From assembly GCA_023246985.1 (NCBI GenBank), contig JAHFHJ010000098.1:1-5698 (forward strand): a stretch of DNA of 5,698 nucleotides. The letters run 5' to 3'. Numbering within the stretch: position 1 is the stretch's first letter; every line of letters starts with the position of its first letter. Positions 1 to 3,937 of this stretch are shown piece by piece. The position numbers were made by a program, and so were the translations under genes. Origin of the DNA: Candidatus Omnitrophota bacterium. Its GTDB lineage: Bacteria; Omnitrophota; Omnitrophia; Omnitrophales; Aquincolibacteriaceae. A model generated the notes under the pieces. It saw nothing but the letters and a program-made list of their open reading frames with translations. It was not told the origin of the DNA and made no database searches.

Positions 1-2
1 CA

Positions 3-113
3 ACACCGATCAATTTTAACGAAGTTGAAATTGGGGCAATCCCGATTACCGTTCATGAAAAGAAAATCAAAGTCGGGATAGAATCAAATGGAAAACGGTA
101 TGAGGGATTCTAA
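3..113 (+). CDS. C-terminal end of an unidentified protein (5' truncated by window edge)
   Basis: An open frame runs from the window edge to a TAA at 111-113 and gives the last 36 residues of a protein ending ...VGIESNGKRYEGF. The segment is hydrophilic with alternating hydrophobic and charged residues (EVEIGAIPITV, KKIKVGIESNGK), which suggests beta strands at the end of a soluble domain. There is no membrane segment, signal or recognisable motif, and I do not recognise the family. The next gene starts 24 nt downstream on the same strand with no convincing terminator between, so the two are probably co-transcribed. The call rests on the open frame at the edge, the sensible stop and the close spacing; the start lies outside the window. 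Confidence 0.55.
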   Translation, partial: TPINFNEVEIGAIPITVHEKKIKVGIESNGKRYEGF

Positions 114-137
114 AAAAAGAAAGGCTTTTTCCACGCT

Positions 138-716
138 ATGGAGCAAATGAAGCATCTTGATTTGCTCGTCATTCGCGAGAAGAAACACTATACGGGTGTT
201 CCCGAAAGCTGGAAACTCGTGCCCGTTTGCTGTCTTTCCAACGCTTCGGAAGAAGAGGTTTATTACGCGGTTCTGGAGGGTGGAGCTTCCGGCGGGATGC
301 CCGCTCTTCGGAAGGCCCAAACGTTCACGCTTCATTTCCTCAACAGAAAAGGAGAAGAGATCCTTTATTTTGAAAAGCATCCCGGACTTTTTTCGAATAA
401 AACCGAGGTTTTTGACGCGGCTGAAAATTTAATCGGTTCCATCCAAAAGCAAGGCGGCTCAAAAACGACTTTCCGGGCGCTGGATGCCGGGGGGCATATT
501 CTTTGCGATCTTGAAGGAGCTTCCGCGGCCTCCGAAACTTTTAAGATTCGCAGGGGCGGCGTCACCGCGGGCACAATCAGCAGACGACCGACTCGGATCG
601 CGGAAGAAGGCGTTTTCCGGAACGATCACTTCGGGATCGTGTTCCCGTTCGAGGCGGATCCGGCCGAAAAGAGTGTTCTCCTCGGAGCTCTTTTCCTGAT
701 CGATCTGCTATTCTGA
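138..716 (+). CDS. Scramblase / LURP-one-related (LOR) family protein
   Basis: This 192-aa protein resembles the phospholipid-scramblase/LURP-one-related (LOR, tubby-like beta-barrel) family. Visible family-like features, in order, are: LYFEKHPGLFSNKTEVFDA at about 76-94, then an IGSIQ strand (99-103), LDAGGHILCDLEG (115-127), TFKIRRGG...GTISRR (134-150), FGIVFP (165-170) and the closing helix DPAEKSVLLGALFLIDLLF (174-192). In LOR proteins this C-terminal hydrophobic helix is packed inside a beta barrel, so it need not be a membrane anchor; there is no signal peptide. Length fits single-domain bacterial members (about 200 aa). The ATG at 138 is preceded by a weak AGAAAGG about 13 nt away; ATG 147 is an alternative but its GGAG is only 3 nt upstream. 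Bacterial members have no settled function; lipid scrambling should not be assumed. Family recognition is from memory of sequence patterns, not a search. Confidence 0.72.
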   Translation: MEQMKHLDLLVIREKKHYTGVPESWKLVPVCCLSNASEEEVYYAVLEGGASGGMPALRKAQTFTLHFLNRKGEEILYFEKHPGLFSNKTEVFDAAENLIGSIQKQGGSKTTFRALDAGGHILCDLEGASAASETFKIRRGGVTAGTISRRPTRIAEEGVFRNDHFGIVFPFEADPAEKSVLLGALFLIDLLF

Positions 717-739
717 TCCCCTAAAATAATGACACAATC

Positions 740-770
740 ACCCCATTCCAGACCCGGTCTGGAATGGGGT
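740..770. repeat. Perfect palindrome, 15-bp arms around one base
   Basis: Arms 740-754 and 756-770 are exact reverse complements around C755. The core reads CATTCCAGACC / GGTCTGGAATG, the same ATTCC...GGAAT outline as the element at 823-887, so it may be a related REP-like palindrome. It starts 23 nt after the LOR gene stop. No T-tract follows on either strand, so a classical Rho-independent terminator is unlikely. It could still protect the 3' end of the upstream mRNA or assist termination. Confidence 0.85.
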
Positions 771-822
771 ATAGGATAAAACGAAAAATGGTAAAAATCA
801 AAGTTTGTTCATCCGGCAATAA

Positions 823-887
823 TGTCATTCCCGCGAAAGCGGGAACCCAGCAATGCGGATCCCCGATAAGGGCATTCGGGGATGACA
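823..887. mobile_element. 65-bp REP/MITE-like element: two hairpins bounded by TGTCAT/ATGACA
   Basis: Terminal inverted repeats TGTCAT (823-828) and ATGACA (882-887) enclose two hairpins. Hairpin 1 is a 7-bp stem, TTCCCGC 828-834 with GCGGGAA 839-845, closed by a GAAA tetraloop. Hairpin 2 has 8-bp arms, ATCCCCGA 859-866 with TCGGGGAT 876-883, around a 9-nt loop. TTCCCGCGAAAGCGGGAA palindromes of this kind are dispersed intergenic repeats in many bacterial genomes, and their translation gives the familiar artefact VIPAKAGTQ, which appears here. There is no transposase and no clear target-site duplication, so movement would need an enzyme in trans. It lies directly before the lipoprotein gene. 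Confidence 0.75.
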
Positions 888-922
888 AAATCCAAAGTCG
901 GACAACAAACGCATTGTCAGCG

Positions 923-1258
923 ATGCTTGTTCTTTATTTATGTTTCTCCGGATGTTCGGCGCCTCCTTCCGCGATCCGGGGAATTCCAAAAGATCATCCG
1001 GCCAATCAGTTCTATCAGTATGCGAGCAGCATGATGGTTTCGGACCGTTCTTGTTCGGATCATAAAGGAAGCTCCGTGATTCCGATGGGCGAGGTCGCCA
1101 AGGGCGAAAAGTATACGAAACTCGAAGAGCTGGTCCCCGGCGTTTTCAGATTTCGGGACAATACGACCGGAAAGCAATATCTCGGAGTTTCTTACATGAG
1201 AAGAGAAGGATTCCTGCAATTGCCCCGGGTCTGCGCGTGGGAAGAAAAACAAGCGTAG
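923..1258 (+). CDS. Small putative lipoprotein of unknown function
   Basis: From ATG 923 the product is 111 aa and begins with a hydrophobic stretch LVLYLCFSGC followed by SAPPS. This fits a lipobox (FSG|C) with cleavage before Cys11 and a Ser at +2 favouring the outer membrane. The mature part is hydrophilic, has two further cysteines (...DRSCSD... and ...RVCAWEE...) that could form a disulfide, and matches no family I know. The start is uncertain. The signal lacks the usual positive n-region when started at 923 or at TTG 914, and no good Shine-Dalgarno precedes either. The frame stays open back to ATG 764, but that extension runs through the palindrome and the 65-bp element and is probably not native coding. 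The TAG stop lies inside the first heptad of the downstream repeat. The gene converges on the pilin operon. Confidence 0.5.
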   Translation: MLVLYLCFSGCSAPPSAIRGIPKDHPANQFYQYASSMMVSDRSCSDHKGSSVIPMGEVAKGEKYTKLEELVPGVFRFRDNTTGKQYLGVSYMRREGFLQLPRVCAWEEKQA

Positions 1259-1279
1259 AGCGTTTAGCGGACAGCGTTC
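1252..1279 (+). repeat. Heptad array, four AGCGNNN units
   Basis: Four consecutive 7-bp units begin at 1252, 1259, 1266 and 1273: AGCGTAG, AGCGTTT, AGCGGAC, AGCGTTC. The first four bases are invariant and the last three vary. The first unit contains the TAG stop of the lipoprotein gene. The array is the left arm of an inverted repeat with 1330-1357. Confidence 0.8.
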
Positions 1280-1329
1280 AGATAAACTTCGCAGTGACCG
1301 GTTTTCTGTTTTCTTTTTGGAGTTTTCCT

Positions 1330-1357
1330 GTACGCTCCACGCTGGCCGCTGTACGCT
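1330..1357 (-). repeat. Heptad array, four NNNCGCT units (reverse of the left array)
   Basis: CGCT occurs at 1333, 1340, 1347 and 1354, exactly every 7 bp; read on the minus strand the units are AGCGTAC, AGCGGCC, AGCGTGG, AGCGTAC. The array ends one base from the TAA stop (1359-1361) of the PilX-like gene. It is in perfect register with the left array: the summed coordinates of every paired base are 2609. Confidence 0.8.
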
Positions 1358-1358
1358 A

Positions 1359-2552
1359 TTAATTACCGGTGCCCCATGTCAGGCTGTTCTGTTCCTGCCA
1401 GGCCGTGACGCTGAGGTTGCTATTTTGATTGCTCGGAATGTCGGCCATGGCCTTGTCAAAATGGAGCGAAGAATTGCTATTTTGATCGAACGTTTTTGAA
1501 ACGACGCAACCGTAAATGCCCCCGTTTCCCGTATTCTCCACTTTCGAGTTCGGGGCGTAAATGCCGCCGTAAAAAGCGCCGTTTCCGGCCACTTTGACAG
1601 TGTCCGAACCCAGCACATAAATGATCAAGCTGGGCGGTTTGTTATCCAGACTCACGATTCCAAGTCCTGCGATATTGACGCTTCCGTCCACATAAATCGT
1701 GGTAGTTCCCGATCCTGTCAGGATAAGGGATGAGGTAACTGAAAGAGAAGAAAAATGGTAGGCCCCCGCGGACAGGTATTCATCGGCGCCGTGGACGTCC
1801 TTGTCCCCTTGCGAGGCCAGACTCGTCGAAGGCGCGGCGTAGACGGCGGGTTCGCTTAAGGTCGAAGAAACTCCGGTGATGGCGGCCTTTTTTCCTATTT
1901 CAATTCCGGTGGCCGGATTCCCGCCGGTACCCACATAGACGTCCCCTTCAACAAGGGTCGTTCCTTCGAGTTCAATGGCCTCCTCCGCGGTACTGTTGAC
2001 GGCGATATCTGCATCACTCGACACATTGCCGTTTGCCCCGTATGTGCCGTTCCTGGAATCATAGCTGTCAACGTTCGCAAATTTATCGTTGTCCGTCAAC
2101 ACAATAGAATCTTCCGCGAAGATCGCGTACTTAAAAAGAGGGTTCGATGTTAGTTGAACGTAGGTTGTGATGGACGAAGTTTGATACGCGCGATCAGTCG
2201 TAACATAGGAGGGAGAAAAGCCGGAAGTCTGGATGATCCGGACACTGGTGTTGTCCTGCGGGGTGGTGACGGTGACCGTGAAGCCTCCGCGGACGGAACC
2301 GGTATCCATGGAAACATAAGAGGATGTGCCGGTATAATTCGAATCCGCGGCGAGCTTGACCAACGCAAAATCCGTCGCAGCTTCGGCCATATTGAAAGCG
2401 ATGATCTTGTTATGGTTCCGTTCGTTCGCTTGGGCAAATGCGTTGCTCCTTGCAAAGAGAACGAATGCAAGGATCGAGATCAGCACGACGACCATATACA
2501 CGACCAGAAGAACAAATCCTTGTTCACGATGCCGATTCTCTAGCGTCTTCAT
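1359..2552 (-). CDS. PilX-like type IV pilus minor pilin with large beta-rich C-terminal domain
   Basis: This 397-aa protein has a PilX-type N-terminus. A short basic leader ends EQG, then FVLLVVYMVVVLISILAF (13-30) forms the membrane helix, followed by the heptad-like ANERNHNKIIAFNMAEAATDFAL region (42-64) typical of PilX/GspK-like pilins. Glu+5 is absent, as in GspK-like subunits that cap the pseudopilus. Residues about 90-135 are beta-rich. From about 145 to 368 there is a Gly/Ser/Thr/Asn-rich region with short repeating strands (EGDVYVG, TTTIYVDGSVNIAG, GAFYGGIYAPNSKVENTG), resembling a beta-solenoid or the C-terminal domain often found behind PilX N-termini. It is about twice as long as classical PilX, ending in a SVTAWQE motif. 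It is the last gene of the pilin operon; its ATG overlaps the previous stop (ATGA, 2549-2552), and GGAGGTGAGG lies in front. Likely exported through the pilus machinery to the pilus tip or base. Confidence 0.78.
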   Translation of the reverse strand: MKTLENRHREQGFVLLVVYMVVVLISILAFVLFARSNAFAQANERNHNKIIAFNMAEAATDFALVKLAADSNYTGTSSYVSMDTGSVRGGFTVTVTTPQDNTSVRIIQTSGFSPSYVTTDRAYQTSSITTYVQLTSNPLFKYAIFAEDSIVLTDNDKFANVDSYDSRNGTYGANGNVSSDADIAVNSTAEEAIELEGTTLVEGDVYVGTGGNPATGIEIGKKAAITGVSSTLSEPAVYAAPSTSLASQGDKDVHGADEYLSAGAYHFSSLSVTSSLILTGSGTTTIYVDGSVNIAGLGIVSLDNKPPSLIIYVLGSDTVKVAGNGAFYGGIYAPNSKVENTGNGGIYGCVVSKTFDQNSNSSLHFDKAMADIPSNQNSNLSVTAWQEQNSLTWGTGN

Positions 2553-3094
2553 GAGTTCCTCACCTCCGCTTGCGCCGTCATTTGAAGCGGCGCGACCGGG
2601 ACCTGTCTGCCATTTGTAAGGGCCCGCTGAGCACTGACGGTAATCGTGACGAGGGTCGGTTGGGCAATATTTCCGGAGAATTGGATTCCCGTGATATCAT
2701 TGGCGATTACCGAAGTCCGATTTGTGGTGGTATCGGTTCGGCGAAGCTGAACGTTGCTCAATGCGTACTGGATCGTGTGGGCGCCTGCCCAATTGACGGT
2801 GTAGCTGCCATTCACAAGACTTGTCGGGTCGGGGACTTGGAATTGAAGCGAGTTGCCGCCCGCTCCGACCGTGACACGCGAAGGAGCCGATTGACGGATT
2901 TCCTGGACCATCTTGTAAAGGGCCTCCCGTACCCCGTCCTGAAGAGTCATTTTGGTTTGGCTGAGCTGGGACTGTTCCGTGCCGACCCGCAAGATGGCGA
3001 ATGCTCCAAAGGTGATGATAGAAGACAAGGCGATCACGATCATCATTTCCACAATCGTAAATCCCGCGATGTCCTCTTTTCTTAGCGTCTTCAT
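2549..3094 (-). CDS. PilW/GspJ-like minor prepilin
   Basis: The 181-aa product has a class III prepilin signal: leader MKTLRKEDIAG, cleavage after Gly11, Phe12 at +1 and Glu16 at +5 (FTIVE), then the hydrophobic helix MMIVIALSSIITFGAFAIL. A predicted amphipathic helix follows (VGTEQSQLSQTKMTLQDG, then REALYKMVQEIRQSA), and the rest is a beta-rich globular head with many Thr/Asn residues. PilW/GspJ-type proteins carry this layout, with the 'VREALYKMVQEIRQS' region matching the usual 'r.a..rm..eiR.a' pattern. It is the middle gene of a three-pilin operon: 4 nt after the upstream stop, with AAAGGTGAG overlapping that stop as ribosome binding site, and a 4-nt overlap with the next gene. Expected to be processed by a prepilin peptidase encoded elsewhere and to join a minor-pilin priming complex. 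The length is typical of GspJ/PilW subunits. Confidence 0.82.
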   Translation of the reverse strand: MKTLRKEDIAGFTIVEMMIVIALSSIITFGAFAILRVGTEQSQLSQTKMTLQDGVREALYKMVQEIRQSAPSRVTVGAGGNSLQFQVPDPTSLVNGSYTVNWAGAHTIQYALSNVQLRRTDTTTNRTSVIANDITGIQFSGNIAQPTLVTITVSAQRALTNGRQVPVAPLQMTAQAEVRNS

Positions 3095-3098
3095 GATC

Positions 3099-3512
3099 TC
3101 ACCTTTGAGTGATTAACGTCCGTAGCGCCGTGGTCATGGCTCGTTGCGTGCCGGAAGTCCAGGCGACCGTAACAGTGGCGTCCAGAGGATCCGCGGTCGT
3201 GCTAACATAAGCGACCGTGACCTGTTCTCCGGTCAGATTCGCAAAACCGGCGACAGCATCTCCCTGTGGGAATGCCGCCGTGACATTACCCGGGAAAGTC
3301 CCGGTTTGCGCGGTATTGCGCATGCGCTCAATGACCCGGTGCGCGTCCTGAGTGGCGGCGGTGCGCTCAAAGGCCTCCTCGGAGTTTCTTTGAATAACGA
3401 CATTGGCGCCGATATATCCTGTAATCACAAGAGCTACAATAAAAAGTGCGATCATCAACTCCACGAATGTGAATCCTTTTTGATTTTTCGGATAGATTCT
3501 CATCGCCACCAT
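3099..3512 (-). CDS. PilV/GspI-like minor prepilin
   Basis: The 137-aa product has a 13-residue leader (MVAMRIYPKNQKG), cleavage after Gly13, Phe14 at +1 and Glu18 at +5 (FTFVE), and the helix LMIALFIVALVITGYIGANVV. It continues with a helix containing EEAFERTAATQDAHRVIERMRN, as in PilV/GspI proteins, then a short Thr/Ala-rich beta head ending TALRTLITQR. The ATG at 3512 is chosen because AAGGAG (3522-3517) lies 4 nt upstream; ATG 3503 would put it 13 nt away. It is the first gene of the operon, in the order PilV-, PilW-, PilX-like that is common for minor-pilin clusters. In such complexes these subunits prime pilus assembly from the inner membrane. No pilus ATPase, platform protein, secretin or major pilin is in the window, so use in a type IV pilus versus a type II secretion pseudopilus cannot be separated from this gene alone. 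Confidence 0.8.
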   Translation of the reverse strand: MVAMRIYPKNQKGFTFVELMIALFIVALVITGYIGANVVIQRNSEEAFERTAATQDAHRVIERMRNTAQTGTFPGNVTAAFPQGDAVAGFANLTGEQVTVAYVSTTADPLDATVTVAWTSGTQRAMTTALRTLITQR

Positions 3513-3516
3513 CGTT

Positions 3517-3546
3517 CTCCTTCCGGGAGCTTTATATTCCCGCTCC
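3517..3546 (-). promoter_or_regulatory. Leader hairpins that may control the pilin operon ribosome binding site
   Basis: On the minus-strand mRNA, CTCC at 3529-3526 can pair with the Shine-Dalgarno GGAG at 3520-3517 across a 5-nt loop. The overlapping GCTCC at 3530-3526 can instead pair with GGAGC at 3546-3542 across 11 nt. The two structures are mutually exclusive, one hiding and one freeing the ribosome binding site. Stems are only 4-5 bp, so regulation is an inference. Confidence 0.3.
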
Positions 3547-3574
3547 TACTATAAAGTCTATCGGTATATGCCGA

Positions 3575-3583
3575 GTTATACAA
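3575..3583 (-). promoter_or_regulatory. Possible -10 region of the pilin operon promoter
   Basis: The minus strand reads TTGTATAAC here, giving a TATAAC -10-like box about 60 nt before the first pilin ATG and an expected untranslated leader near 55 nt. No good -35 at 16-18 nt is seen (TTGCTA sits only 14 nt upstream). No sigma-54 GG-N10-GC element was recognised nearby. Confidence 0.25.
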
Positions 3584-3750
3584 CATTGTTTAAGTAGCAA
3601 AAACGAGCATTTTTAATTTAAGAAGTCTTTCTTATAACAAGTTTGATCATTTGAAACTGTGCCATAAATTCCAGAACGGATTTTAAAGATCATGAGTGGA
3701 ATCTCAGAGTCTTCCTATGTATATGCAATGGTCTTCGTCTCAAATTTCCT

Positions 3751-3779
3751 AAATGGGCGACGGCCATTACCCATTTTTT
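3751..3779 (+). terminator. Orphan Rho-independent terminator-like hairpin
   Basis: AAATGGG (3751-3757) pairs with CCCATTT (3770-3776) around a 12-nt loop, and six T residues (3774-3779) close the structure on the plus strand. On the minus strand no T-run follows, so it is oriented rightwards. No annotated plus-strand gene lies upstream within the intergenic region. It may end a small transcript or attenuate a longer antiporter leader. Confidence 0.45.
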
Positions 3780-3922
3780 CGTACGGTTCAAAACTCGATT
3801 TTAAAATCTAAACAAGGCTTTTTAAGGGAACGTATTTCAAAGAAACTTTTTTTCTCATTTCATATGTTTTACGCCGTACATTTTGCGAGTCATAGCACTG
3901 GATTCCTGCCTTCCTAATTTTG

Positions 3923-3937
3923 TATACTGTCTGCGTT
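3923..3937 (+). promoter_or_regulatory. -10 box (TATACT) for a probably leaderless antiporter mRNA
   Basis: TATACT at 3923-3928 ends 9 nt before ATG 3938, so transcription would begin at or within a few bases of the start codon. The stretch between shows no Shine-Dalgarno. The -35 is weak (TGGATT at 3899-3904, 18-nt spacing). The TTG at 3920 that would extend the frame overlaps this box and is not favoured as a start. Confidence 0.4.

Larger units (their letters stand above)
1241..1357 (-). terminator. Probable terminator of the pilin operon built from the heptad arrays
   Basis: The minus-strand RNA just after the PilX-like stop contains the right array, about 46 nt of spacer, then the left array. 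The arms pair over about 22 of 30 positions, with AGCG/CGCT blocks every 7 nt and extensions such as AGCGTA/TACGCT. The 3' arm is followed on the minus strand by TTGTTTTTCTT (complement of 1241-1251), a U-rich tract as expected of an intrinsic terminator. The long loop and the mismatches between blocks make this less compact than usual. On the plus strand only ATTAATTA follows, so termination of the lipoprotein transcript here is less certain. Confidence 0.45.
3513..3937. other. AT-rich divergent intergenic region (pilin operon / antiporter)
   Basis: These 425 bp separate divergent genes and contain no credible coding sequence. They hold the pilin leader and promoter candidate on the left, the antiporter -10 box on the right, and several small palindromes. 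These are TAAGAA-GTCT-TTCTTA at 3619-3634, AGTTT...AAACT at 3640-3658, the uninterrupted 12-bp GATTTTAAAATC at 3797-3808, and a separated GTACGG/CCGTAC pair (3781-3786 and 3874-3879). A terminator-like hairpin is at 3751-3779. Base composition is clearly more AT-rich than the flanking antiporter gene. Confidence 0.6.

Noticed and set aside
114..130. AAAAAG-AAAGG-CTTTTT hairpin as a terminator after the first partial gene
   Set aside because: The 6-bp stem has only one G-C pair and its loop contains the AAAGG that may serve the next gene as ribosome binding site; too weak to call.
764..922. N-terminal extension of the lipoprotein frame back to ATG 764 or 788
   Set aside because: The extension translates half of one palindrome and the entire 65-bp element (VIPAKAGTQ artefact) and puts the signal peptide internally; it looks like chance open frame, although a start at 788 cannot be fully excluded.
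1252..1357. Heptad arrays as a CRISPR or a VNTR
   Set aside because: Units are 7 bp with 3-bp variable parts, far too short for CRISPR; four units per side with no perfect copy run is not a typical VNTR, so they are reported as a separate structure.
1417..1486. 13-bp direct repeat TTGCTATTTTGAT at 1417-1429 and 1474-1486
   Set aside because: It is in frame within the PilX-like gene and simply encodes QNSN twice, 19 residues apart; a small coding repeat, not a mobile or regulatory element.
2154..3085. Plus-strand open frames of 129 and 171 aa opposite the pilin genes
   Set aside because: They are Arg/Asp/Gly-rich shadows without motifs; the minus-strand frames have prepilin signals, Shine-Dalgarno sites and tight operon spacing.
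3920..3937. TTG start adding six residues to the antiporter
   Set aside because: It overlaps the -10 box, has no Shine-Dalgarno, and ATG 3938 gives a normal N-terminus just before the first helix.
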